Shown here piece by piece: positions 1 to 5,850 of a stretch of 6,662 bases of DNA. The stretch is from Actinomycetota bacterium (GTDB taxonomy: Bacteria > Actinomycetota > Actinomycetes > Nanopelagicales > Nanopelagicaceae). Positions within the stretch are counted from its first letter, which is position 1; every line of letters begins with the position of its first letter. The notes under the pieces were generated by a model. The model had not been told where the DNA came from. It saw nothing but the letters and a program-made list of their open reading frames with translations, and made no database searches. The position numbers and the translations under genes were made by a program. The stretch lies in assembly GCA_947459935.1 (NCBI GenBank), contig CANHFN010000045.1, positions 1-6,662 of the forward strand, in the 5' to 3' direction.

Positions 1-127
1 ATGCTGTGTGCTGCAACTTAGGCTGCTGGCATTGTCCGCAAGTAGATAGTGAGGCTGCAGTAGTTTTCCACTGGCTACGTCGTGAGCGCGTCTTTGAACG
101 CGACATTTTTCGCTTTGGTACTGGCAC
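1..127 (-). CDS. rpmF: 50S ribosomal protein L32, 3' end cut off by the window edge
   Basis: L32 is a small protein of the large ribosomal subunit. The reverse strand from a GTG at 127 reads MPVPKRKMSRSKTRSRRSQW, the typical basic L32 N-terminus (family form MAVPKRK.SrsrtrsRRsqWK), and stays open for 42 codons to the edge. Residues 30-33 are CGQC, the first half of the four-cysteine zinc site, so this is the zinc-binding C+ form. The next base is T, which fits the Cys expected after HTA, but the second CxxC lies outside the window. The GTG is chosen because homology begins there and AGAGG sits 8 nt upstream. It follows the DUF177 gene by 67 bp, the usual DUF177-rpmF pairing, and rnc would be expected next beyond the edge. 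A separate promoter in the gap is possible. Confidence 0.95.
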   Translation of the reverse strand, partial: MPVPKRKMSRSKTRSRRSQWKTTAASLSTCGQCQQPKLQHTA

Positions 128-194
128 TGTTCGAACCTCTTCTCAATCCTTAAGCAACCACTGGGCTGCAGAGGGTAAGTATCCCTTAAAAAGG
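128..194 (-). promoter_or_regulatory. Leader of rpmF with ribosome binding site and possible internal promoter
   Basis: This 67-bp gap between the DUF177 stop and the rpmF GTG is the widest spacing in the minus-strand cluster. It holds a clear Shine-Dalgarno-like AGAGG at about 136-140, 8 nt before the start. On the minus strand the hexamer TACCCT (172-177) fits the actinobacterial -10 pattern TAnnnT. The same hexamer occurs upstream of rpmB. No convincing -35 box is visible, so separate transcription of rpmF is a weak inference and the ribosome binding site is the firmer part of this call. Confidence 0.4.
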
Positions 195-788
195 CTAAAT
201 CTTGAAATCGGGGTCCTCGAGCGTAAGGCCCTCAAGGCTGGCCCAACGGGCATCGATTACTTGGTGTGCGTGGTCTTCAGGCAGGTCAGCCCACTTACCC
301 CCGCACTCAGGGCATAGGCCGAGGCAATCCTGGCTACATAGCGGGTTTGTCGGTAAAGACAGGACAACGGCATCTCGAATCGGGGTCTCTAGATCAAGAA
401 TGTTCCCATCCATCATGAATTCATCTGCGACATCTAGATCCTCGGCTGTTAAATCTTCTGTGGAGCTCTTTTTCTTTTTGCCGCGTTCATTAGTCGGCTC
501 ATAGTTATATAACTCCTGGATTTTGCGTTCGATCACAATCTCGAGGGGGTCTAGGCAACGAATGCACTCCCCTTGTGCAACTGTGTACACATCAGCGCTC
601 AATAAAACACCTTCTGTGACCGATTCCAGGCGAACATCAACTTCAATTACTTCTCCGGCAGGGACAGAGATGAGATCAACACCAAACTTTTCACTCATCA
701 CGATGTCTAATTCATACTCTTTCATTTCGCCAGCACGACGAGGTAACTCGTAAGTGTTGAGCTTGAAAGAGTCTGGGGCTTTACTCAT
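195..788 (-). CDS. DUF177 / YceD family protein with cysteine-rich metal-binding motif
   Basis: This 197-residue protein belongs to DUF177 (YceD), a family coded beside rpmF in most bacteria and linked in other organisms to 23S rRNA accumulation. Its exact activity is not settled. Six cysteines form two clusters: ECIRC at residues 74-78, then C151, C155, C159 and C162 in the family signature CSQDCLGLCPECGG. These suggest a zinc site. A lysine run follows residue 102 and leads into an acidic linker, probably a flexible loop. The frame is open further upstream, but the ATG at 788 gives the N-terminus MSKAPDSFKLNTYELPRRAG, which matches the family, and limits overlap with the upstream gene to 8 bp. 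Another ATG seven codons upstream (809) is a less likely alternative. No clear Shine-Dalgarno precedes 788, so translation is probably coupled to the gene before it. Confidence 0.9.
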   Translation of the reverse strand: MSKAPDSFKLNTYELPRRAGEMKEYELDIVMSEKFGVDLISVPAGEVIEVDVRLESVTEGVLLSADVYTVAQGECIRCLDPLEIVIERKIQELYNYEPTNERGKKKKSSTEDLTAEDLDVADEFMMDGNILDLETPIRDAVVLSLPTNPLCSQDCLGLCPECGGKWADLPEDHAHQVIDARWASLEGLTLEDPDFKI

Positions 789-1260
789 CGGCAAGTTGCG
801 ACAAGACATCCTTGTCATTTGCACCGGCAAGACGACCGCGTCCACGAGAAACCGCATCCATTGTCTTATTGAGGATTACTTCTAGGGTGGCAAGACGTCC
901 GTCTATGTACTCTTCAACCTCTTGCTTTTCTAATTCTGCTGTTTCACGAGCATCATCAAGAATCTTGCGAGCCTCATCGCGTGCAATTTGAACAATGGAA
1001 GTCTGCTCAACCATTTGAGCAACATCTTCTCGTGCAATAGCGATCATCTGCTCTGCACTTACTCGGGCTTCTTCGATAATCGCTTCGCGAGTATCGATAA
1101 TCTTTCGGGCCGATTCAAAATCAGTCGGAAGGGCCTCGCGGGCCTCATCTAGAATTTCTAACATCTCTGCTCTATGAACAACACAACTTGCAGAAAGCGG
1201 AACTCCGCGGGCTTCCTCAACTAATGTAATCGCTGCAGTTAATTTCTCTACTGAATCCAT
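781..1260 (-). CDS. sepIVA: SepIVA-like DivIVA-family coiled-coil protein (cell division / polar growth)
   Basis: The product has 159 residues and is strongly helical and charged, with heptad-like runs across about residues 30-135, which predicts a long coiled coil. It has no signal peptide or membrane segment. The N-terminal stretch SASCVVHRAEMLEILDEARE (23-42) and the end segment LATLEVILNKTMDAVSRGRG (123-142) are the parts I recognise from actinobacterial proteins often annotated as F0F1 subunit-B-like or DivIVA-like. In mycobacteria the gene next to the DUF177 gene and rnc is the septation factor SepIVA, and position and sequence style match here. A role in directing septal or polar envelope growth is therefore inferred by family and synteny. 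The ATG at 1260 lies 3 bp after the coaD stop, with GGGGA about 8 nt upstream. The 3' end overlaps the DUF177 start by 8 bp, so coupled translation is likely. Confidence 0.75.
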   Translation of the reverse strand: MDSVEKLTAAITLVEEARGVPLSASCVVHRAEMLEILDEAREALPTDFESARKIIDTREAIIEEARVSAEQMIAIAREDVAQMVEQTSIVQIARDEARKILDDARETAELEKQEVEEYIDGRLATLEVILNKTMDAVSRGRGRLAGANDKDVLSQLADE

Positions 1261-1263
1261 TTT

Positions 1264-1743
1264 CTATTTCCCCGCTACTCGAGCTTTAAGTGCTTCATTA
1301 ACTGATGGTGGAATCATTGTTGACACATCGCCGTTGTAATGGGCTAGTTCCTTCACAAGAGATGATGATAAAAATGAATGTGCCGGAGAAGTTGCCATAA
1401 ACATTGTTTCAACCCCAGAACCCTGCAGATTGACTTGAGCCATCTGCAATTCATAATCAAAGTCTGTAACCGCTCTTAAGCCTTTAACGATGGCTTGAAT
1501 TGAATTGCTTTTGCAATACTCAACAAGTAATCCACTCCAAGAATCCACTGAAACGTTGGGAAACTGAGAAGTTACTTCTGTAATCATTGTGATGCGTTCA
1601 GGGACTGTAAAAAGACTAGATTTGGTGCGATTTTCAAGAACGGCAACAACAACATGATCAAACTGCTGGGCCGCACGCTCAATAATGTCTAGGTGACCAT
1701 ATGTGATGGGATCAAAGGATCCCGGGCATACCGCGCGCTTCAT
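1264..1743 (-). CDS. coaD: Phosphopantetheine adenylyltransferase
   Basis: CoaD transfers AMP from ATP to 4'-phosphopantetheine, giving dephospho-CoA, the penultimate step of coenzyme A synthesis in the cytoplasm. The 159-residue length is normal for this hexameric nucleotidyltransferase. Visible signatures are GSFDPITYGH at residues 8-17 (the TxGH nucleotide-binding motif, H17 being the expected catalytic histidine), the KGLRAVTDFDYE segment (87-98) and SSSLVKE at 126-132. The ATG at 1743 is the only plausible start. The frame back to the rsmD stop has no other ATG, GTG or TTG, and homology begins right at MKRAVCPGSF. No Shine-Dalgarno is seen. Instead a TAnnnT hexamer ends 7 nt before the ATG, so a leaderless transcript is possible. 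The gene lies 39 bp after rsmD and 3 bp before the SepIVA-like gene. Confidence 0.97.
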   Translation of the reverse strand: MKRAVCPGSFDPITYGHLDIIERAAQQFDHVVVAVLENRTKSSLFTVPERITMITEVTSQFPNVSVDSWSGLLVEYCKSNSIQAIVKGLRAVTDFDYELQMAQVNLQGSGVETMFMATSPAHSFLSSSLVKELAHYNGDVSTMIPPSVNEALKARVAGK

Positions 1744-1782
1744 GAGCCAAACGCTAGCAATACTGGGCTCAGTTATCCATTC
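1744..1782 (-). promoter_or_regulatory. coaD upstream gap: candidate leaderless promoter and small inverted repeat
   Basis: On the minus strand TAGCGT (1751-1756) fits the TAnnnT -10 pattern and is followed by exactly 7 nt and then the coaD ATG. This is the spacing expected when transcription starts at the A of the start codon. A weak -35-like TGGATA lies 18 nt further upstream. The gap also holds a 6-bp inverted repeat, TGAGCC (1768-1773) and GGCTCA (1743-1748), with a 19-nt loop, whose right arm ends on the first base of the ATG. In a read-through operon transcript that stem could mask the start. Both readings are weak pattern matches. Confidence 0.35.
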
Positions 1783-2352
1783 TCACGGCTGGTAATTAGC
1801 GTAATAAATGGTCGCCTGCCCATATTTTCGCTCCCTCGCAGGCACATATGCATCTGGCCATATAAATTGCGCCCCTCGTGTTGTGCGCTCAACTGCGACA
1901 AAAGCATCACTGCTGAGAAATTCATAATCATGGAGTGCACTCAATACATCTTCGACAGCTTGATTAGAAAAATCATAGGGAGGATCAATATAGACAAGAT
2001 GATACTTATCTTTAGGTGCATCCTTCAGGAAACGTTCCGCACTCATTCCAAACAAATGAAACTTGCCGCTCGGATTCGATTTTTTCACAATTTCAAAATT
2101 ATTGTCGATTGTTTTTTGGGCTTCTTCATCTTTCTCAACAATATGAACTGAGGTTGCCCCTCGAGAAAGTGACTCCAGCCCAATTGCCCCAGATCCACCA
2201 AAAAGATCTAGCACGTGCAGTCCCTCAAAAGTTCCAAACTCAGAAGTTAAAGAAGAGAACAAACCTTCGCGAGCACGATCGGATGTGGGTCTGGTTGCAC
2301 CAGCAACTGCCCCAAGAATCCGTCCCTTTGCAACGCCTGCAATAATTCTCAA
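1783..2352 (-). CDS. rsmD: 16S rRNA (guanine(966)-N2)-methyltransferase RsmD
   Basis: RsmD methylates N2 of G966 in 16S rRNA during small-subunit assembly, using S-adenosylmethionine. The 189-residue protein has the family order: MRIIAGVAKGR at the start, RPTSDRAREGLF (21-32), the SAM-binding motif I DLFGGSGAIGLE (49-60), an acidic VEKDE (72-76) that would contact the cofactor ribose, and the catalytic DPPY at 123-126, typical of N6-adenine/N2-guanine methylases. The start is TTG at 2350-2352. It is supported by homology beginning at that codon and by AAGGG 8 nt upstream, inside the last codons of recG. Only 4 bp separate it from the recG stop, so the two genes are very probably co-transcribed and translationally coupled. 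The product ends normally with no sign of truncation. Confidence 0.95.
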   Translation of the reverse strand: MRIIAGVAKGRILGAVAGATRPTSDRAREGLFSSLTSEFGTFEGLHVLDLFGGSGAIGLESLSRGATSVHIVEKDEEAQKTIDNNFEIVKKSNPSGKFHLFGMSAERFLKDAPKDKYHLVYIDPPYDFSNQAVEDVLSALHDYEFLSSDAFVAVERTTRGAQFIWPDAYVPARERKYGQATIYYANYQP

Positions 2353-2356
2353 CGTA

Positions 2357-4528
2357 TTAACCCTTATCTAAATAGTCAACAGCTTGATCTCGCTGTAATT
2401 GCGCCAGTTCTGCTTTGAGCAAAGGATAGTCTGATAGATCGTTATCAGTGGCAATCAAAGATTCTGCATCATCACGAGCCTGCTCAATTAATCCTTCATC
2501 CCGCAAAACGCGTAGAAGTCTCAAATGAGATTGTGTTCCAGATTGGCTAGCGCCAAGGACATCTCCTTCACGGCGTTGCTCTAGATCGATTCGCGATAAC
2601 TCGAACCCATCAACAGTGCCTGCAACAGCATTTAATCGTTCACGAGCAGGGGTTTCCTCTTCACATTGAGTTACCAAAAGACACAGCCCAGGTGAAACGC
2701 CACGACCAACACGACCACGTAACTGATGAAGTTGTGAAACACCAAAACGATCTGCATCCATAATCACCATGATGGTTGCGTTTGGCACATCAACACCAAC
2801 TTCGATCACGGTAGTTGAAACTAAAACATCGATTTCACCCTTGGTAAAGGCCTGCATCGTTGCATCTTTCTCATCTGCGGCTAAGCGACCATGAAGGATT
2901 GCAATTCTCAACCCTTTTAATGGACCTGCATGCAAAGTTGGAGCTAACTCTTCAACCGATGAGATCTCCGATGACTCTTCCCCGAATAAAAAATCAATAT
3001 CAGCATTTGCATCAGAATCTGCACTAATGCGAGGGGCAACAACATAGGCCTGATGGCCTTGGGCAACTTCTTCATTAATTCTTTGCCATGCCCGCTCTAG
3101 AAAGCTTGGCTTTTCCTTTACTGGAACAACATGGGTTGTGATTGGTTGTCGACCTAAAGGCAACTCTCTCAAAGTTGAAACATCTAAGTCACCAAAGACC
3201 GTCATGGCCACTGTTCGCGGAATAGGTGTAGCAGTCATAACAAGTAGGTGCGGTGGAAGGACTGCCTTTTCTTTCAAAGCATCTCTTTGTTCAACTCCAA
3301 AACGATGTTGCTCATCAACCACAATTAATCCCAAGTCTTTAAACTCAACTTTTTCACCTAGCAAAGCATGCGTTCCGATTACAATTCCGGCATTTCCATT
3401 TGCTGCCAATGCCAAGGCTTCTTTTCGAGCCGCCGCGCTTTGTGAGCCTGTTATTAATGTAACTTGCGTGGCCTTTTCAGAACCACCAAGCATGCCACCT
3501 TGGCCAAGTTGGCCTAATAGTTTTTGAATTGTTCGTAGATGTTGAGCAGCTAATACTTCAGTCGGAGCAAGTAGCGCTGCCTGTCCCCCACTATCGACAA
3601 CAGCCAACATGGCTCGTAAAGCAACTATCGTTTTACCTGAACCAACTTCACCTTGTAATAGACGATGCATTGGATGGGATTGTGCAAGATCTGACTCAAT
3701 CTCTTTGCAGACTGCCACTTGTCCAGCGGTTAGTTGAAATGGCAAAGTAGCGTCAAAAGCATCGAGCAAGCCACCACTAATGCGCTTTCTCGAAGTTGAA
3801 TTAAGTTTCTTTAATTCGATTCTGCGCATCACCAAGAGTGATTGCAATAGGAACGCTTCATCAAAGGTTAGCCGCTCTCGCGCAAGATCTGCGTGATCTA
3901 AATCTGCCGGCTGATGCAACTGAACAAGCGCTTGATGCAAGGTGGGATATTTGTACTTTTCTCGAATTGGAGAAGGCAAAAAATCTTCTATCTCTTCAAG
4001 TGAACCAATTGCTAATTGAGCACATTGGGAAATCTTCCAAGAAGGCAATTTGGCAGAAGCTGGGTAGACGGGAAGGTACTTGCCTGCGAACCCCTCAACA
4101 GCGCTATCCACATCCGAGCCATCAGGAATCATTTCGTAATCGGGGTGTGCAAGCTGCTTCTTGTTATTGAAAACTCCGACTTTCCCCGCAAACAATCCTT
4201 GTCGCCCTACCTTCAAATCTTTTTCACGCCATGCTTGATTGAAAAATGTAAGCGATAACTTGTCAGTTCCATCTGTGACCACAACCTCGAGCATGCTGCC
4301 TTTGCGCCCACGCATCGGCCTTGTTGATGCCGAATACACCTGGGCCAGAATTGTTGTTTCATCGCCTTCATGGAGTTCAGAAATATCTGAAAGCTCGCCT
4401 CGGACCATATAGCGACGAGGATAATGACGCATGAGATCACCAATGCTTTTGATCCCAAAAGTGCTTTCAAGAACCTTGGCTGTGCGGTCGCCAACGACCG
4501 CTGAAACCTTGTTCTCTAGTTGTGCCAT
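2357..4528 (-). CDS. recG: ATP-dependent DNA helicase RecG
   Basis: RecG is a superfamily 2 double-strand DNA translocase that remodels stalled forks and branch-migrates Holliday junctions. The 723 residues match the usual actinobacterial length. Order: N-terminal helical part with PRRY (37-40), OB-fold wedge domain at about 58-135, helicase domain 1 with FQLTAGQ (264-270), Walker A GEVGSGKT (293-300), motif II DEQH (405-408) and TATPIPRT (432-439), then helicase domain 2 with LHGRL (545-549) and motif VI QLRGRVGRG (602-610). The C-terminal segment EQRREGDVLGASQSG (650-664) is the RecG translocation region. The ATG at 4528 is chosen because an in-frame TAG lies a few codons upstream and GAGAG sits 9 nt before it. 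It is the first gene of the minus-strand cluster, divergent from rpmB, and all key motifs are intact. Confidence 0.98.
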   Translation of the reverse strand: MAQLENKVSAVVGDRTAKVLESTFGIKSIGDLMRHYPRRYMVRGELSDISELHEGDETTILAQVYSASTRPMRGRKGSMLEVVVTDGTDKLSLTFFNQAWREKDLKVGRQGLFAGKVGVFNNKKQLAHPDYEMIPDGSDVDSAVEGFAGKYLPVYPASAKLPSWKISQCAQLAIGSLEEIEDFLPSPIREKYKYPTLHQALVQLHQPADLDHADLARERLTFDEAFLLQSLLVMRRIELKKLNSTSRKRISGGLLDAFDATLPFQLTAGQVAVCKEIESDLAQSHPMHRLLQGEVGSGKTIVALRAMLAVVDSGGQAALLAPTEVLAAQHLRTIQKLLGQLGQGGMLGGSEKATQVTLITGSQSAAARKEALALAANGNAGIVIGTHALLGEKVEFKDLGLIVVDEQHRFGVEQRDALKEKAVLPPHLLVMTATPIPRTVAMTVFGDLDVSTLRELPLGRQPITTHVVPVKEKPSFLERAWQRINEEVAQGHQAYVVAPRISADSDANADIDFLFGEESSEISSVEELAPTLHAGPLKGLRIAILHGRLAADEKDATMQAFTKGEIDVLVSTTVIEVGVDVPNATIMVIMDADRFGVSQLHQLRGRVGRGVSPGLCLLVTQCEEETPARERLNAVAGTVDGFELSRIDLEQRREGDVLGASQSGTQSHLRLLRVLRDEGLIEQARDDAESLIATDNDLSDYPLLKAELAQLQRDQAVDYLDKG

Positions 4529-4663
4529 ACGGGCATTCTCTCTCTAAATCCCTTGAAAATCGGTCACCAAGCATGAATTGGCATTAAACCCCGACCACGG
4601 GGTACCCTTACGCCCTGTTCCCATTGGAACGAGATCAACAGAAGAGCTAAAAGGAGTACCGCT
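4529..4663. promoter_or_regulatory. Divergent promoter region between recG and rpmB
   Basis: This 135-bp region must hold the starts of both the recG cluster and rpmB. For rpmB, TTGGCA (4578-4583) and TACCCT (4603-4608) resemble -35 and -10 boxes, but the 19-nt spacer is long. For recG on the minus strand, TTTAAT (4583-4588) is one base from TATAAT, without a good -35. The strong rpmB ribosome binding site AAGGAG is at 4651-4656, 7 nt before its GTG. A palindrome at 4588-4603 lies between the two candidate -10 boxes. Promoter assignments are by eye and uncertain. The presence of divergent promoters follows from gene orientation. Confidence 0.55.
4588..4603. repeat. 16-bp perfect inverted repeat, possible operator
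   Basis: The sequence ACCCCG-ACCA-CGGGGT is a perfect 6-bp inverted repeat with a 4-nt centre. It is GC-rich in an otherwise AT-rich intergenic region and overlaps the palindrome GGGTACCC (4600-4607). It lies in the spacer of the candidate rpmB promoter and just upstream of the candidate recG -10 on the other strand, where a repressor could act on both genes. No T-run follows on either strand, so a terminator is unlikely. The binding protein, if any, is unknown. Confidence 0.45.
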
Positions 4664-4849
4664 GTGGCATCAACATGCGATATCTGTGGCAAAGGGCCCA
4701 GCTTCGGAAACAATGTTTCTCACTCACAGGTCAAGACCCGTCGTCGCTGGAATCCAAACATTCAGCGCGTTCGCACCCTTGTTGGTGGAACACCAAAGCG
4801 TCAAAACGTGTGTACCTCATGCCTTAAGGCAGGAAAAGTAACTCGTTAA
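4664..4849 (+). CDS. rpmB: 50S ribosomal protein L28, zinc-binding (C+) form
   Basis: L28 is a small protein of the large ribosomal subunit. The complete 61-residue product starts MASTCDICGKGPSFGNNVSH and contains RRRWNPNIQRVR and the end CTSCLKAGKV, all classic L28 signatures in the form found in Streptomyces and relatives. C5, C8, C50 and C53 form two CxxC pairs, so it is the zinc-binding C+ paralogue, not the zinc-free one made during zinc shortage. The start is GTG at 4664, with AAGGAG 7 nt upstream, the best ribosome binding site in the window. It stands alone on the plus strand, divergent from recG and convergent with thiL 5 bp away, and is followed by its own intrinsic terminator. Confidence 0.98.
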   Translation: MASTCDICGKGPSFGNNVSHSQVKTRRRWNPNIQRVRTLVGGTPKRQNVCTSCLKAGKVTR

Positions 4850-4854
4850 TCTTT

Positions 4855-5775
4855 TTAATTGAAATGGCGCCAGGTCTCTGGCGCTTTTTTCATTTCTGCC
4901 CCTAAAACTCCAGCACCCTCAACAACGGTCCCAATACAAAATCCTTCCAGATCCTTGCCGGTTGCAAGAAATACATGATCTTCACCGCCAGCAAAAATCC
5001 ATTGCCATACATCTACATTTTGATTCTCAGCCAACTCCTTTAAGGTTGCAAACTCAAGATGTTGAGCAATCAAAGCTTGATCAAACTTCAAAGCGACCCC
5101 AGAAGCATCTGCTATTTGGTGTGCCTGAATAACGAGTGCATCACTCACATCGCACATCGAATGAGCTCTCTTATTTGAAAACTCAATTGCAGCTGCATAA
5201 TCAACTGTTGGAGCGCAGTATTCAGAAACTGCGTGTACAGCTAAATCCTCCTCTAGTTCTTTCTCAATAACTGCAAGACCTGCCGCCGACCACCCAGGCA
5301 GAGATGAGATGTAGATAGAGTCTCCAACTTGTGCGCCAGAACGTGCAATTGGATTTTCAACTTCTCCGATCGCCGTAATCGCAATGACTATGCATGGTCC
5401 TTTTGCAAGATCGCCACCAACAACATATGCACCACAACTACTTGCTTCATGTGCAATACCTTCAGCAAGTTCTTCTATCCATTCCATGCTTTCTGCGCCA
5501 GTCAAAGTAACCGCGGCAACCAAGAATTTAGGTGAGCCTCCCATTGCATACACATCGGCCAGATTAGCTGCCGCTATCTTGCGACCAATATCAAATGCAC
5601 TGCTCCAATTACTCTTGAAATGAGTACCTTCAACAGCCATGTCTGTTGTAATCACCGTGCGTTCAGTAGTTTCAACAACCGCTGCATCATCACCGATGCC
5701 GATCTCAACACCTCGATGGGTAGTGCCGAAAATGCGCGCTAAGGCAGAAATAACGCTCGCCTCATCGAAGTTCAT
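4855..5775 (-). CDS. thiL: Thiamine-monophosphate kinase
   Basis: ThiL phosphorylates thiamine monophosphate to thiamine diphosphate, the active vitamin B1 cofactor, in the cytoplasm. The 306-residue product has the AIR-synthase-like fold signatures: GIGDDAAV (26-33), TTDMAVEGTHF (43-53), NLADVYAMGG (71-80), GGDL (120-123), DVSDA (209-213) and GGEDH (263-267). The acidic residues in these motifs bind Mg and ATP. One departure is alanine at 213, where the usual motif is SDG. The metal-binding aspartates are kept, so I expect an active enzyme. The ATG at 5775 begins the family homology. Only a weak AGG lies close upstream, but a TAnnnT box ends 7 nt before the ATG, so the message may be leaderless. 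The gene is divergent from the RAM-domain gene and convergent with rpmB. No other thiamine genes are in view. Confidence 0.96.
   Translation of the reverse strand: MNFDEASVISALARIFGTTHRGVEIGIGDDAAVVETTERTVITTDMAVEGTHFKSNWSSAFDIGRKIAAANLADVYAMGGSPKFLVAAVTLTGAESMEWIEELAEGIAHEASSCGAYVVGGDLAKGPCIVIAITAIGEVENPIARSGAQVGDSIYISSLPGWSAAGLAVIEKELEEDLAVHAVSEYCAPTVDYAAAIEFSNKRAHSMCDVSDALVIQAHQIADASGVALKFDQALIAQHLEFATLKELAENQNVDVWQWIFAGGEDHVFLATGKDLEGFCIGTVVEGAGVLGAEMKKAPETWRHFN
4867..4890 (+). terminator. Intrinsic terminator of rpmB, lying inside the thiL 3' end
   Basis: GCGCCAG (4867-4873) and CTGGCGC (4878-4884) form a perfect 7-bp stem with a 4-nt loop, followed at once by six T (4885-4890). This is a textbook rho-independent terminator for plus-strand transcription, 17 bp after the rpmB stop. 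It overlaps the last dozen codons of convergent thiL, so those bases serve both as code and as terminator. On the minus strand the same stem is not followed by a T-run, so it probably does not end thiL transcripts. Confidence 0.88.
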
Positions 5776-5850
5776 AGCACCTAGCCTAATCGACTAGTGA
5801 GTCACGATTTTCTGCGGTAGCGTTTGAGCCTCGACCGGAAAGGACCTCAC
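5776..5850. promoter_or_regulatory. Divergent promoter region between thiL and the RAM-domain gene
   Basis: Seventy-five bases separate the two starts. On the minus strand TAGGCT (5783-5788) ends 7 nt before the thiL ATG, the geometry of an actinobacterial leaderless promoter. On the plus strand TAGCGT (5818-5823) is a possible -10 for the small gene, and AAAGGA (5839-5844) is its ribosome binding site, 6 nt before the ATG at 5851. Between them lie two overlapping short symmetric elements, GACT-AGTG-AGTC (5792-5803) and GTGA-G-TCAC (5797-5805), which could be an operator but are short enough to be chance. Confidence 0.45.

Noticed and set aside
6..317. Plus-strand open frame of 103 codons
   Set aside because: It lies antisense to rpmF and the DUF177 gene, has no recognisable domain, and the opposite strand carries clear homology.
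789..857. Longer N-terminus for the DUF177 protein from the first in-frame start
   Set aside because: It would overlap the SepIVA-like gene by 77 bp and adds sequence unlike the family. Homology begins near the ATG at 788.
1693..2151. Plus-strand open frame of 152 codons antisense to coaD and rsmD
   Set aside because: Its sequence has no family signature, and both coaD and rsmD on the other strand show intact catalytic motifs.
3496..3518. Direct repeat TTGGCC-AAG-TTGGCC inside recG
   Set aside because: It encodes the GQLGQGG stretch near residue 340, a region where actinobacterial RecG proteins are normally glycine-rich. It looks like coding constraint, not a mobile or regulatory repeat.
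3138..3527. Plus-strand open frame of 129 codons inside recG
   Set aside because: It covers the complement of the RecG motif II and TATPIPRT region, so it is a shadow of a strongly conserved gene.
4213..4494. Minus-strand open frame of 93 codons within recG in another frame
   Set aside because: It overlaps the RecG wedge domain coding sequence and has no support of its own.
4578..4841. Plus-strand open frame of 87 codons overlapping rpmB in another frame
   Set aside because: The rpmB frame has full L28 homology and a strong ribosome binding site. This frame has neither.
5824..5850. Upstream TTG start for the RAM-domain gene
   Set aside because: It adds nine residues with no homology and would put the AAAGGA ribosome binding site inside the coding sequence. 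The ATG at 5851 fits better.
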